Source of the DNA: Intrasporangium flavum
GTDB lineage: Bacteria; Actinomycetota; Actinomycetes; Actinomycetales; Dermatophilaceae
Assembly: GCF_001956915.1 (NCBI RefSeq)
Contig: NZ_MLJO01000010.1
Coordinates: 124,001 to 188,000 of the forward strand
DNA: 64,000 nucleotides
Direction of reading: 5' to 3'
Part shown: piece by piece, positions 40,878-51,489 of the stretch
How the letters are laid out: each line of letters begins with the position of its first letter
Numbering within the stretch: the first letter of the stretch is position 1
Position numbers and translations under genes: made by a program
Notes under the pieces: generated by a model
What the model was told of the DNA's origin: nothing
Database searches by the model: none
Seen by the model: only the letters and a program-made list of their open reading frames with translations

Positions 40878-41927
40878 TCAGGCGAGATGGTCGGTCCGAT
40901 TGGTGAAAGCCACCGACGCGGAACCGTCCTCCCAGACCTCGACGGCCGACAGGCTCCCGGGGGCGGTGGCCAAAGCCCAGAACCGGGCCGTCGGCGTCGC
41001 GAGGACGTCGCCGAGCACCGAGAGCACCCCGCGGCGGGACGTGACGGCGACGACGGTGCCGCCCTCGGCCACGAGGCCGCGGTAGGCGTCGCGCACCCGC
41101 TCGTCGGCACCCTCCCCCGGCGCCGTGCCGTCCCACGCCTCCGTGACGTCGACGGACGCGTCGAGCGCCGTCGCGAGCGTCCGGGCCAGGTCCGCGGTGG
41201 GCGGCTCGGCCGACCCGACGACGCGGGCGTCGTCGCCGACGAGTCGCTGCACGGCCCGCACGACGCGCGACCCGACGGTCTCGTCGTAGGGCACCTGCAC
41301 GAGCAGGAGCCGCAGCGGGCGGGTCGCGGCGCTCGACGTCGTCGGCCCGGAGGCGGAGACGGAGGCTGATGCCGAGACCGCCGCAGCGGCCTCGGCGGCG
41401 TGCTCGAGCACCGCCGACGCGTCGGGCGCCGCTGACGCGTCGGGGGCGTCCACGCGCGCAGCGCCCTCGAGGACGCGGCGCACGCTCTTGCCGTCCATCG
41501 CGTCGTTGCTCAGGGCGTCGGCAGCCTTGTTCTTCTCGCGCGGGACCCACTCGAACTGCACCGAGCCGCCGGCGTCGGCGATGCGACGCACCACCTCGCG
41601 CGCCTCGAGCGCCAGGCGGCGCATGTCCTCGTGCTTGATCTTCCAGCGGCCCGACATCTGCTCGACGACGAGCTTGGAGTCCAACCTCGCGACGACGCGC
41701 GGCCCGGCGGCGAGCTCGGCGGCGGCCGTCAGCCCAGCAATGAGGCCGGAGTACTCGGCCACGTTGTTGCTCTGCTGGCCGAGCGGCTCGGCCAGCTCGA
41801 CGAGCACCGCGCCGGTCTCGGCGTCACGCACGAGGGCGCCGTAGCCGGCGACACCGGGGTTGCCCCGTGACCCGCCGTCGGCCTCGACGACGAGGCGGCG
41901 CCCGGACGTCCCGGAGGTCCCGGTCAC
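40878..41927 (-). CDS. RNase H with degenerate phosphatase-like domain
   Basis: Residues 1-145 form a bacterial RNase HI-like domain with VVEADGGSRGNPG, NNVAEYSGLIAGL, ARLDSKLVVEQM and KNKAADALSN, supplying all acidic catalytic residues. An Ala/Ser-rich linker follows. The rest (residues about 200-349) is in the place of the CobC-like phosphatase domain of mycobacterial Rv2228c-type proteins, but the RHG motif is replaced by LVQVPYDETVG. RNase H activity on RNA-DNA hybrids is likely; phosphatase activity is not. It precedes metZ-rhodanese. Confidence 0.85.
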   Translation of the reverse strand: MTGTSGTSGRRLVVEADGGSRGNPGVAGYGALVRDAETGAVLVELAEPLGQQSNNVAEYSGLIAGLTAAAELAAGPRVVARLDSKLVVEQMSGRWKIKHEDMRRLALEAREVVRRIADAGGSVQFEWVPREKNKAADALSNDAMDGKSVRRVLEGAARVDAPDASAAPDASAVLEHAAEAAAAVSASASVSASGPTTSSAATRPLRLLLVQVPYDETVGSRVVRAVQRLVGDDARVVGSAEPPTADLARTLATALDASVDVTEAWDGTAPGEGADERVRDAYRGLVAEGGTVVAVTSRRGVLSVLGDVLATPTARFWALATAPGSLSAVEVWEDGSASVAFTNRTDHLA

Positions 41928-41946
41928 GCGCTGGGCTCCGAGCGCG

Positions 41947-42687
41947 TCACAGCCCCGACTCGGCGGTGCGCACCATGATGCGGCGGCACTCCTCGCAGCG
42001 GATGATCTCGTCCTGAGGGGTGCTGCGGATGCGGTCGATGTCGACGGGGTTCAGCTCGAGGCGGCAGCCGCCGCACCGCCGGTGCTGCATCGCCGCGGCG
42101 GCCAGGCCACCGCTCGACGCGCGGATCTTCTCGTAGAGGCTCACGAGGTCGTCTCCGACGCCGGCCACGACGTCGGCGCGCCCGGCGCCCACCTTCGTCG
42201 CCTCGGCGTCGAGCTCGGCGAGCCTGGCGTCGCGCTCGGACTCGAGGCGCGTCAGGCGCTCGGCCACCTCGGCGTGACGGTTCTGCACCTCGGTGACCCG
42301 GGCCGCGAGGGACTCGGCGCGCTCCATGACCTCGATCTCGACGTCCTCGAGCTCGGCCTGGCGGCGGGCGAGGGAGGTCAGCTCGTGCTGGAGGGCCTGC
42401 AGGTCCTTGGCCGAGCCCTGACCGGAGTCGAGCCGGGCCTGGTCGCGGGCCGCGCGGTCGCGGACGAGCTGGACGTCCTGCTCGGACTTGGTCAGCTCGC
42501 GCTGGACGTCGTCGGCCGCGGTGCGGGCGTTGACGACGTCGGTCTCGAGGGCGCCGACCTCACGACGCGCCGCGTCGACGGCCGCGAGCTGGGGCAGGTT
42601 CGCCTTGGCGTGCGCGATCTGGTCGAGTCGCGTGTCGATGGCCTGCAGGTCGAGCAGGCGCCACTGGCGGGACGGGTCGGCTTTCAG
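41947..42687 (-). CDS. Zinc-ribbon coiled-coil protein (CT398-like), probable CTG start
   Basis: The 246-residue protein is a long coiled coil (about residues 20-180) followed by a C4 zinc ribbon: CGGCRLELNP and CEECRRIMV. Orthologues begin MKADP; here the matching residues are CTG-AAA-GCC-GAC. GGAGG lies 6 bases ahead of that CTG, and CTGA overlaps the Nif3 stop. An upstream ATG would add 27 residues read out of frame from the Nif3 gene with no family resemblance. The family is linked to nucleic-acid handling and always sits beside Nif3 and RNase H in actinobacteria, but its role is unclear. Confidence 0.8.
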   Translation of the reverse strand: MKADPSRQWRLLDLQAIDTRLDQIAHAKANLPQLAAVDAARREVGALETDVVNARTAADDVQRELTKSEQDVQLVRDRAARDQARLDSGQGSAKDLQALQHELTSLARRQAELEDVEIEVMERAESLAARVTEVQNRHAEVAERLTRLESERDARLAELDAEATKVGAGRADVVAGVGDDLVSLYEKIRASSGGLAAAAMQHRRCGGCRLELNPVDIDRIRSTPQDEIIRCEECRRIMVRTAESGL

Positions 42688-43586
42688 GACGCACCTCCGG
42701 GGTCGGTCCGGTCGCGGGCAGGGCCCGGCTCGGGTTGGGCTCGGTTGGCACCGACGACGAAGGTCCACGGCTCGGTGCGCACGCTCGAGAGTCTGCCCAC
42801 GACCCTAGTCGGTTCCGCGCCCGGGGTCGGGTCCTCCCCCAGTGCCTCGAGGACGCGTTCGCGCGCGCTGGCCAGCCACAGCGACTCGGTGGCCCAGTGC
42901 CCGGCGTCGACGAGGAAGGGCGTGCCGTCGCGCGCCTCCTCGCGGGCCTCGAGCACCGGGTGGTGGCGCAGGTCGGCCGTGACGTAGACGTCGGCGCCCG
43001 ACGCGCGGACCGCGTCGAACTGGTCGTCGCCCGAGCCGCCCATGACGGCGACGCGGTGCACGACGGCGTCCGGCTGGCCGCTGACCCGCATCCCGCCCAC
43101 CGTCGCGGGCAGGGCGTCGGCCAGCGCCTCGGCGAAGTCGTGCAGCGACACGGCCACGGGCAGCTCCCCGATGCGTCCCGCCGGGCGGCCGCCGACCTCC
43201 GTCAGCGGTCGCTGGCTCGTCAGCCCGAGCGCGTCGGCGAGGACGGTGGACACCCCCGGGTCGGCGACGTCGGCGTTGGTGTGCGCGACGTAGAGCGCGA
43301 CCCCACCGGCCAGCAGCGCCGTGACGGACGCGCCCTTGGCCGTCGTCGTGGCCACCGAGTGGACGCCGCGCAGCAGGAGCGGGTGGTGGGTGACGAGCAG
43401 GTCGGCCTCGCAGCGCACCGCCTCGTCGATGACGGCGAGCGTCGGGTCGAGGGCGAAGAGGATGGTGCGGACCGGCTGGTCGAGGTCGCCGGCGACGAGG
43501 CCGACGCGGTCCCAGTCGGCCGCGGTCTCGGGCGGGTACAGGGACTCGAGGACCGCGACGACGTCGCGCAGCGTCACGTCAACCAC
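42684..43586 (-). CDS. Nif3-like dinuclear metal centre protein
   Basis: The 300-residue protein has the Nif3/YbgI landmarks: NWD-like ADWDRVGLVAGD, LLVTHHPLLLRG, YVAHTNADV, then VAVMGGSGDD, DVYVTADLRHH and LVDAGHWATES. The His and Glu residues bind two metal ions in a toroidal hexamer. Family members have been linked to GTP cyclohydrolase-like chemistry and stress, without agreement. The C-terminus is Pro/Arg-rich. The gene starts just 1 base from the tRNA-Val 3' end. Confidence 0.88.
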   Translation of the reverse strand: MVDVTLRDVVAVLESLYPPETAADWDRVGLVAGDLDQPVRTILFALDPTLAVIDEAVRCEADLLVTHHPLLLRGVHSVATTTAKGASVTALLAGGVALYVAHTNADVADPGVSTVLADALGLTSQRPLTEVGGRPAGRIGELPVAVSLHDFAEALADALPATVGGMRVSGQPDAVVHRVAVMGGSGDDQFDAVRASGADVYVTADLRHHPVLEAREEARDGTPFLVDAGHWATESLWLASARERVLEALGEDPTPGAEPTRVVGRLSSVRTEPWTFVVGANRAQPEPGPARDRTDPGGAS

Positions 43587-43587
43587 G

Positions 43588-43660
43588 TGGGCCCGGCCGG
43601 GATCGAACCGACGACACCCGCGGTGTAAACGCGGTGCTCTACCAGCTGAGCTACAGGCCC
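43588..43660 (-). tRNA. tRNA-Val (anticodon TAC)
   Basis: The 73-base minus-strand sequence folds into a standard cloverleaf. The acceptor pairs GGGCCTG with CGGGCCC (one G-U). TAGCTCAGCTGGTAGAGCA forms the D arm, CCGCG-TTTACAC-CGCGG the anticodon arm with TAC, and GTCGGTTCGATCCCGGC the T arm. CCA is not encoded. Confidence 0.95.
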
Positions 43661-43703
43661 CCTCCCGGCGGGGCGCGGAGCGTCCGGTCGGGCGGCGGAC
43701 AGC

Positions 43704-44231
43704 CTAGCGGGCCGACGCGTCCGGCGCGTCCGAGGCGCGCAGGCGGGCCAGCGCCTCCCGGTACTCGCGGAAGTCGCGGCCCTGGCCGATGCCGCGCACC
43801 TCAGACCACACGACCCGACCGGAGCGGTCGAGCAGGAACGTGCCGCGCAGGGCGAAGCCGTCGTCGTCGCTGAACACCCCGTAGCGCCGGGCGACCTCCC
43901 CGTGCGGCCAGAAGTCGGACAGCAACGGGAAGAAGTGCCCCTCGGCGTCGGCCCACGTGCGCAGGGTGTACATCGAGTCGCACGACACGGCGAACACCTG
44001 GATGTCGTCGGTCTGGAAGTCCTCGAGGCCGTCGCGGATCTCGCGCAGCTCGCCGCGGCAGATGCCCGAGAACGCGGCCGGGTAGAACACGACGACGGCG
44101 TTCTTGCGGCCGCGGACCGACGACAGGCTGACGTCGACGCCGTACTGATCCACCAGCGTGAAGTCGGGAGCGAGGTCGCCGACGGCCGGCTGGGCGGACG
44201 CGTGGAGCGAGGGCGCGTTCGTCATGCCCAC
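43704..44231 (-). CDS. Peroxiredoxin, AhpE-like
   Basis: The 175-residue protein shows the AhpC/TSA thioredoxin fold: VGDLAPDFTLVDQYG, VVVFYPAAFSGICRGEL with the peroxidatic Cys, VFAVSCDSMYTLRTWA, PLLSDFWPHGEVARRYGV, and FLLDRSGRVVWSEV. This matches actinobacterial AhpE one-cysteine peroxiredoxins, which reduce peroxides with mycothiol or mycoredoxin. A second ATG two codons in is also possible. DUF3052 and aceE nearby repeat the order seen in mycobacteria. Confidence 0.88.
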   Translation of the reverse strand: MGMTNAPSLHASAQPAVGDLAPDFTLVDQYGVDVSLSSVRGRKNAVVVFYPAAFSGICRGELREIRDGLEDFQTDDIQVFAVSCDSMYTLRTWADAEGHFFPLLSDFWPHGEVARRYGVFSDDDGFALRGTFLLDRSGRVVWSEVRGIGQGRDFREYREALARLRASDAPDASAR

Positions 44232-44322
44232 GAGTGTCGCACCTCGCGCGGACGCCCGCTGCCACGCCCACTCACACCCCCGCGGGTACCGGGACCGGCA
44301 CGACCACCGGCACCCGGGCGGG

Positions 44323-44745
44323 TCAGCGGCGGGGGCCCTTCGGTGGCATGAGGCGCGAGGCGGTCCAGTTGGTCGCCACGTTGACCTGCCCGCCCGTCAC
44401 GAGGCCCGCCGTGGAGGCGGCCTCCTCGACGACGGCGGCATCGACGTGGCCGTCCCGTCCCGCCTTCGGCGTCAGCAGCACGACGAAACCCTGGTCGAAC
44501 AGCTTCGTCAGGGCATCGACCATGAGGTCGACGAGATCCTCGTCGCCGTCGCGGTACCAGACGATGACACCGTCGGCCCCGTCGTTGAACTCCTCGTCCT
44601 CGAGCTCGGTACCGATGACGTCCTCGACCTCGAACCGCAGGTCGTCGTCGACGTCGTCGTCATAGCCGAACTCCTGGATGACCTGCCCTTTGGCAAATCC
44701 GAGCTTGCTGAGGGACGCCGCTCCCGCGGTCGCGCTCACTGTCAC
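44323..44745 (-). CDS. DUF3052 family protein
   Basis: The 140-residue product begins at a GTG with GGAGAGGA 3 bases upstream; longer readings are rejected. Signature segments are LSKLGFAKGQVIQEFGYDD, VDDDLRFEVEDVIGTELE, VIVWYRDGDEDLVDLMVDA and VVLLTPKAGRDGHVD. The family is confined to actinobacteria and sits divergently beside aceE, as here (compare Rv2239c and aceE in M. tuberculosis). Biochemical function is unknown. Confidence 0.88.
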   Translation of the reverse strand: MTVSATAGAASLSKLGFAKGQVIQEFGYDDDVDDDLRFEVEDVIGTELEDEEFNDGADGVIVWYRDGDEDLVDLMVDALTKLFDQGFVVLLTPKAGRDGHVDAAVVEEAASTAGLVTGGQVNVATNWTASRLMPPKGPRR

Positions 44746-45043
44746 CGGTCCTCTCCGTCGGGGGCCCGAGCAGGTCGCCCGGGCCGGTCGTTCACGTCGT
44801 GCTGGCAGGTGGTCGCCGGGTCGCGCCGTGAGGCGGGGCGACGCCACCGGGTACCAGTGCACTCGCTCCGACGGTATCGCGCAAGGTGTGGCGGAACGGG
44901 CCCAACGCCCTACAACACGCGTCGGTGTCCCACTGCCGGACCCGAGTGTGACGGCTACCACGGTTTGGTAGAGGATGGAAGGGAGCAGCGCCCCGACCAC
45001 CCGGTCCGAGGGCGCCGCGACGCGACGAGAAAGGACCCACGAC
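44746..45043. promoter_or_regulatory. Divergent promoter region of DUF3052 and aceE
   Basis: About 300 bases without a gene separate the two divergent starts. TTTGGT and TAGAGGAT-like elements lie near 44,963-44,977, and GAAAGGA precedes the aceE start. No clear operator or riboswitch is visible. Confidence 0.45.
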
Positions 45044-47815
45044 GTGGCTTCCGAGGCCGGCCCGATCCTCAACGGCATCCCCAGTCAGCTCCCGGACATC
45101 GATCCCGAGGAGACCCAGGAGTGGCTCGACTCCCTCGACGCCGTCCTGGACGAGAAGGGCCGCACGCGGGCGCGCTACATCATGCTCAAGCTCATCGAGC
45201 GGGCCCGTCAGCAGCAGGTCGGCGTGCCGTCGCTGACGGCCACCGACTACATCAACACCATCCCGCCGGAGCGTGAGCCCTGGTTCCCCGGCGACGAGGA
45301 GGTGGAGCGCGAGTTCCGCCGCTACATCCGCTGGAACGCCGCGGTCATGGTGCACCGCGCCCAGCGCCCCGGCATCGGCGTCGGTGGCCACATCTCCACG
45401 TACGCGAGCGCCGCGACGCTCTACGAGGTGGGCATGAACCACTTCTTCCGCGGCAAGGACCACGAGGGCGGCGGCGACCAGGTCTACTTCCAGGGCCACG
45501 CCTCCCCCGGCATGTACGCCCGCAGCTTCCTCGAGGGCCACCTGAGCGAGGCCGACCTCGACGGCTTCCGCCAGGAGAAGAGCCACATCGTCGACGGCAA
45601 GATCCGCGCCGTCCCGTCCTACCCCCACCCGCGCCTCATGCCGGACTACTGGGAGTTCCCGACGGTGTCGATGGGCATCGGCCCGATGAACGCCATCTAC
45701 CAGGCGCAGTTCAACAAGTACCTGCACAACCGCGGCATCAAGGACACCAGCCAGCAGGACGTCTGGGCCTTCCTCGGCGACGGCGAGATGGACGAGCCCG
45801 AGTCGCGCGGCCTGCTCCAGCTCGCGGCCAACGAGGAGCTCGACAACCTCACGTTCGTCATCAACTGCAACCTGCAGCGTCTCGACGGACCGGTCCGCGG
45901 CAACGGCAAGATCATCCAGGAGCTCGAGGCGTTCTTCCGCGGTGCCGGCTGGAACGTCATCAAGGTCGTCTGGGGCCGTGGCTGGGACCCGCTCCTCGCC
46001 GGCGACCGCGACGGCGCGCTCGTGCACCTCATGAACTCCACGAGCGACGGCGACTACCAGACCTTCCGCGCCAACGACGGCAAGTACGTGCGCGACCACT
46101 TCTTCGGCCGCGACCCGCGCACCGCCAAGATGGTCGAGAGCTGGACCGACGACCAGGTCTGGTGGGACCTCAAGCGCGGTGGCCACGACTACCGCAAGGT
46201 GTACGCGGCCTACCAGGCGGCCCGTGAGCACACCGGCCAGCCGACCGTCATCCTCGCCAAGACGATCAAGGGCTACAGCCTCGGCTCGCACTTCGCCGGC
46301 CGCAACGCCACGCACCAGATGAAGAAGATGACGCTGGAGGACCTCAAGGCCTTCCGCGACAGCCTCCGCATCCCGATCTCCGACGAGCAGCTCGAGGCCA
46401 ACCCCTACCAGCCGCCGTACTACCACCCGGGGCCGGACAACGACGTCGTCAAGTACTCGGTCGACCGCCGCGCCAAACTCGGGGGCACGCTGCCGAGCCG
46501 ACGCGTCCGGTTCGAGACCGTCAAGCTGCCCGGCGACGAGGCCTACGCCCAGGTCAAGAAGGGCTCGGGCAAGCAGGAGGTCGCCACGACGATGGCGTTC
46601 GTCCGGCTGCTCAAGGACCTCCTGCGCGACAAGGAGTTCGGCAAGCGGATCGTGCCGATCATCCCCGACGAGGCGCGCACCTTCGGCATGGACGCGTTCT
46701 TCCCGACGATCAAGATCTACAACCCCAACGGGCAGAACTACACGCCGGTCGACGCCGAGCTGATGCTCGCCTACCGCGAGAACACCCAGGGTCAGATCCT
46801 GCACCTCGGCATCAACGAGGCGGGCTCGCTCGCCGCGTTCACGGCCGCCGGCACGTCGTACGCCACGCACGGCCAGCCGATGGTCCCGATCTACGTCTTC
46901 TACTCGATGTTCGGCTTCCAGCGCACCGGCGACTCGATCTGGGCGGCCGCCGACCAGATGAGCCGCGGCTTCCTCATCGGGGCCACGGCAGGCCGCACGA
47001 CCCTGACCGGCGAGGGCCTGCAGCACGCCGACGGCCACAGCCCGCTCCTCGCGGCGACGAACCCGGCCGTCGTGCACTACGACCCGGCCTACGCCTACGA
47101 GATCGCGCACATCATGCAGGACGGCCTGCGTCGGATGTACGGCGAGGGACAGACTCCCGAAGAGTCCAACCTCATCTACTACCTGACCGTCTACAACGAG
47201 CCGATCCAGCAGCCCGCCGAGCCGGCCGACGTCGACGTCGAGGGCATCCTCAAGGGCATGCACCGCATCTCGGAGGCGAAGACCGAGGGCTGGCAGCACA
47301 CGCCGGCGCGGGCCCAGATCCTCGCCTCCGGCGTCGGGGTGCCGTGGGCGCTCGAGGCCCAGCAGCTGCTCGCCGACGACTGGGGCGTGGCCGCCGACGT
47401 CTGGTCGGTCACCTCGTGGAACGAGTTGCGTCGCGACGGCCTGGCCGCTGACGAGCAGGAGTTCCTCGGCCCCGACGGCGACCGGCGCGTCCCGTGGGTC
47501 ACGCAGTGCCTCGAGGGCACCGAGGGCCCGGTCGTCGGTGTGTCCGACTACATGCGGGCCGTTCAGGACCAGATCCGCGAGTGGGTCCCGGGCACGTACG
47601 CGACGCTCGGTGCCGACGGCTTCGGCTTCTCCGACACCCGACCGGCCGCCCGCCGCTTCTTCCACATCGACGGCCCCTCGGTCGCGGTGCGCACGCTGCA
47701 GCTGCTGGCCAAGGACGGCAAGATCGACGCCGACATCCCGGCCAAGGCCGCGGACAAGTACCGCCTCGACGACGTCACCGCCGGCACGTCCGGCAACGCC
47801 GGCGGCGAGAGCTGA
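45044..47815 (+). CDS. aceE: Pyruvate dehydrogenase E1, homodimeric
   Basis: The 923-residue enzyme decarboxylates pyruvate and transfers the acetyl group to the E2 lipoyl domain. The GTG start gives [20 protein letters not shown], the usual actinobacterial N-terminus. The thiamine diphosphate motif is [10 protein letters not shown] ... NCNLQRLDG; later come [16 protein letters not shown] and [12 protein letters not shown]2 and E3 are not adjacent, which is normal in this phylum. The ribosome site is GAAAGGA. A strong terminator follows. Confidence 0.96.
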   Translation: MASEAGPILNGIPSQLPDIDPEETQEWLDSLDAVLDEKGRTRARYIMLKLIERARQQQVGVPSLTATDYINTIPPEREPWFPGDEEVEREFRRYIRWNAAVMVHRAQRPGIGVGGHISTYASAATLYEVGMNHFFRGKDHEGGGDQVYFQGHASPGMYARSFLEGHLSEADLDGFRQEKSHIVDGKIRAVPSYPHPRLMPDYWEFPTVSMGIGPMNAIYQAQFNKYLHNRGIKDTSQQDVWAFLGDGEMDEPESRGLLQLAANEELDNLTFVINCNLQRLDGPVRGNGKIIQELEAFFRGAGWNVIKVVWGRGWDPLLAGDRDGALVHLMNSTSDGDYQTFRANDGKYVRDHFFGRDPRTAKMVESWTDDQVWWDLKRGGHDYRKVYAAYQAAREHTGQPTVILAKTIKGYSLGSHFAGRNATHQMKKMTLEDLKAFRDSLRIPISDEQLEANPYQPPYYHPGPDNDVVKYSVDRRAKLGGTLPSRRVRFETVKLPGDEAYAQVKKGSGKQEVATTMAFVRLLKDLLRDKEFGKRIVPIIPDEARTFGMDAFFPTIKIYNPNGQNYTPVDAELMLAYRENTQGQILHLGINEAGSLAAFTAAGTSYATHGQPMVPIYVFYSMFGFQRTGDSIWAAADQMSRGFLIGATAGRTTLTGEGLQHADGHSPLLAATNPAVVHYDPAYAYEIAHIMQDGLRRMYGEGQTPEESNLIYYLTVYNEPIQQPAEPADVDVEGILKGMHRISEAKTEGWQHTPARAQILASGVGVPWALEAQQLLADDWGVAADVWSVTSWNELRRDGLAADEQEFLGPDGDRRVPWVTQCLEGTEGPVVGVSDYMRAVQDQIREWVPGTYATLGADGFGFSDTRPAARRFFHIDGPSVAVRTLQLLAKDGKIDADIPAKAADKYRLDDVTAGTSGNAGGES

Positions 47816-47847
47816 CGCTCCCCCGCCGAGCGCACTGACCGACGCCT

Positions 47848-47880
47848 GCGGCCCGGCCCCGATGACGGGGGCCGGGCCGC
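47848..47880 (+). terminator. Terminator after aceE
   Basis: GCGGCCCGGCCCC pairs perfectly over 13 bp with GGGGCCGGGCCGC around a 7-base loop, 32 bases past the stop. No T tract follows. Confidence 0.75.
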
Positions 47881-47940
47881 CGGCGTTCCGCGGCAGCGAC
47901 TGCGGTTCGCGTCACGAGTCGCGCGGCCCCCGACCGTTCC

Positions 47941-47961
47941 TGCCCCGAAAGGCAGCCGGTG
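47941..47961 (+). repeat. Left copy of 21-bp near-repeat flanking the DUF559 gene
   Basis: TGCCCCGAAAGGCAGCCGGTG recurs at 49,071-49,091 with two changed bases in the middle, in direct orientation. The two copies enclose the DUF559 gene, which suggests insertion or duplication of this segment. Confidence 0.5.
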
Positions 47962-47966
47962 ACGCT

Positions 47967-49007
47967 TCAGGCGGCGCATGCCACGGCCTCGGCCACCAGC
48001 CGTCGGACCTGCTCGGGTCGGTCGAGGTCGGCCCACATGAGACGTACGACGACCCACCCCGCGCGTCGGAGGGCATCCTCTCGACGCTTCTCCTCGAAGA
48101 GGGTCTCGCGGCGCCCGTCGGCATACTTCGAGGCGCCGTCGAACTCGACGAGCACGCGCGTGCCCAGGACGCGGAAGTCGGCGCGGAACCGCCGCCCCTC
48201 CGCCCGCACCTCGTACTGGGGCTCGAGCTCGAAGCCCAGGCAGCGCAGCACGTAGGCCGTACGCGTCTCACCGGGCGACTCGTGCCGGCCGTCGACGAAC
48301 GCCAGCGCCGCCCGCACCGGACCGATGCCCGAGTGGGTTCGCAGGTCGGCCACGGCGCGTTCGAGCCGGGCGGCATCGACCGACGCCGCGCGCACGGCAG
48401 CGTCGGCCGGCACCAGAGCGGCCTCGGGCCCGCCGAGCAGTCCCGCCTGCACGATGGCGTGCTCCAGCGGCATCCCGGCGGGACGGTGGTCCTCGACCGA
48501 CGGCGCGCTCAGGCCCAGGCCTCTCACCGGTCGGTGCATGACCAGTCCGGGGCGTCGGACGCCGGCGCCACGGCTCGATCGGCCGGGCGACCCGGAGGTA
48601 CCTGGGTCGACCGACGCCAGGTGGACCGTCGCGAGATCGGCCCGGAAGGTCGGCAGGCCGCGGCACAGGAGCAACGAGTGGTGGCTGATGACGGCGCGGG
48701 ACCGGAACTGCCTCCCGAGCGCGAGCGCGCAGAGGCGGTGCAGGGCCTCACCGTCAGGCGCTGCACCGTCGGTGACCGCGTACCAACCGCGAGTCAGTCG
48801 CACGATCCGGCCTGCTCGGCAGAGGCGGGTCAGGGCGTGGCGGTCGAGGCCGTGGCGCTCGGCGTCGGGGGTCGAGAAGACGCCGTCGCGCGCCAGCAGT
48901 CGTAGGTCCGTGGCAAGACGGTGCCCGTGGAGCCGGGTCGCGATCCACGGGTTCGGGCGGCCTGTGGAACGTCGCGACCTCGGGGCTGGGGATGTGGACG
49001 GCGGCAC
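47967..49007 (-). CDS. DUF559 nuclease-fold protein with AbiEi-like N-terminus
   Basis: The best start is a GTG giving 346 residues, though its first 25 residues are atypical. The N-terminal part is a winged helix (LARDGVFSTPDAERHGLDRH, LCRAGRIVRLTRGWYAV) like the AbiEi antitoxin N-terminal domain. The C-terminal 110 residues are DUF559, an endonuclease-like PD-(D/E)XK fold: RFRADFRVLGTRVLVEFDG and VVRLMWADL. Such fusions are abundant in actinobacteria and of unknown function. It lies on the opposite strand between aceE and argG and is flanked by near-repeats. Confidence 0.78.
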   Translation of the reverse strand: MPPSTSPAPRSRRSTGRPNPWIATRLHGHRLATDLRLLARDGVFSTPDAERHGLDRHALTRLCRAGRIVRLTRGWYAVTDGAAPDGEALHRLCALALGRQFRSRAVISHHSLLLCRGLPTFRADLATVHLASVDPGTSGSPGRSSRGAGVRRPGLVMHRPVRGLGLSAPSVEDHRPAGMPLEHAIVQAGLLGGPEAALVPADAAVRAASVDAARLERAVADLRTHSGIGPVRAALAFVDGRHESPGETRTAYVLRCLGFELEPQYEVRAEGRRFRADFRVLGTRVLVEFDGASKYADGRRETLFEEKRREDALRRAGWVVVRLMWADLDRPEQVRRLVAEAVACAA

Positions 49008-49034
49008 GCCAGCGCCGCTCGCCCACAAAGCGCA

Positions 49035-49080
49035 CTTCGGGGCACCCGACGCGCGGGCCCCGGCGACCGGTGCCCCGAAG
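49035..49080. repeat. 12-bp inverted repeat upstream of argG
   Basis: CTTCGGGGCACC pairs perfectly with GGTGCCCCGAAG around 22 bases. The right arm overlaps the right copy (49,071-49,091) of the near-repeat that flanks the DUF559 gene. Confidence 0.55.
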
Positions 49081-49116
49081 AGCAGCCGGTGCCCAAGAGC
49101 GAACCGGCTCGGCCGA

Positions 49117-50579
<1,463 letters not shown>

Positions 50580-50596
50580 GTCGACGTCCACCGACC

Positions 50597-50642
50597 ACCT
50601 CGCGCCGCCGGCCATCCCACCCACCCGCCGGCCGCGCGAGGT
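50597..50642 (+). terminator. Terminator-like hairpin after argG
   Basis: ACCTCGCG pairs with CGCGAGGT, with further imperfect pairing of CCGCCGGC and GCCGGC inside. No T tract. Confidence 0.5.
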
Positions 50643-50670
50643 CCGGCGGCGGCGGGTAGGGTCGGGCGCC

Positions 50671-51387
50671 ATGCAGCCGACCGACGCCATGACCGACCGC
50701 GACACCGTGGACGCGCAGTACGCGCGCACCGACAACCTCCGGACGCGACGCGACGTGTGGGGTCCCGGTCCCGAGGGCGTCTCCCCCACCGAGGTGCTCG
50801 TCAGCTCGGTCGTGGCCGCCCGCCCGGCGAAGGTCATCGAGATCGGCTGCGGCACAGGCCACTTCGCTCGGTCGGTGATCGACGCGCTGCCTGACGTCGA
50901 CTACCTCGCCACCGACATCTCGGCCGCCATGGTCGAGGCCACCTCCTCGCTCGGCGTCCCGTCCCGCCAGGTGCCCGGCGACGCGCTCCCCTTCGCCGAC
51001 GACACCTTCGACGGGGCTGTCGCGGCGTGGATGCTCTACCACGTGCCCGACCTCGACGGCACGCTCGCCGAGCTGCGACGCGTGCTGCGCGACGGTGGAC
51101 GGCTCAGCGTCGCGACGAACGGCGAGGAGCACCTGGGCGACCTGCTGCGCGAGGCGGGCGGCGAGCCCGTCGCCTCGCAGTTCACGGCCGAGAACGCCGA
51201 GGAGGCGCTGTCGCGCCACTTCGAGCACGTGTCGCGTCGCGACGTCGAGACGCGCGCGACGTTCCCCGACCACGCGGCTGCCGTCGCCTACCTGTCGACG
51301 TTCGCCGCCGACCTCGCGGCCGCCCTCCCCCACTTCGAGGGCCCGCGCGCCTACGTCGGGCGCTCCTGCATCCTCACGGCCCACTGA
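50671..51387 (+). CDS. SAM-dependent methyltransferase
   Basis: The 238-residue class I methyltransferase has motif I VIEIGCGTGHFARS, an acidic loop DYLATDIS, motif III-like GDALPFADDTFDGAVAAWML, and LRDGGRLSVATNG. These bind S-adenosylmethionine. The YHVPDLDGTLAELRRVL helix is typical of the UbiE/Methyltransf_11 group. The substrate cannot be told. It is a single gene between argG and fasR. Confidence 0.85.
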   Translation: MQPTDAMTDRDTVDAQYARTDNLRTRRDVWGPGPEGVSPTEVLVSSVVAARPAKVIEIGCGTGHFARSVIDALPDVDYLATDISAAMVEATSSLGVPSRQVPGDALPFADDTFDGAVAAWMLYHVPDLDGTLAELRRVLRDGGRLSVATNGEEHLGDLLREAGGEPVASQFTAENAEEALSRHFEHVSRRDVETRATFPDHAAAVAYLSTFAADLAAALPHFEGPRAYVGRSCILTAH

Positions 51388-51489
51388 CGCCACCAGCCCC
51401 ACCCGTCACGAGGCCGCCTGCGCGCCCGGGCGAAGCGGTTTGTGAGCGCCGTACAAAGCGAGGGTGCCGACGCGTCCTAGGCTGGCGCC

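Noticed and set aside
42688-42768. N-terminal extension of the zinc-ribbon protein to an upstream ATG
   Set aside because: The added 27 residues are Arg/Pro/Cys-rich and unlike the family; a CTG with a well-spaced GGAGG fits better.
44792-47665. 957-codon open frame on the minus strand across aceE
   Set aside because: It is the antisense shadow of a GC-rich gene; its translation is Val/Gly/Asp/Arg-biased with no domain, while aceE is unmistakable.
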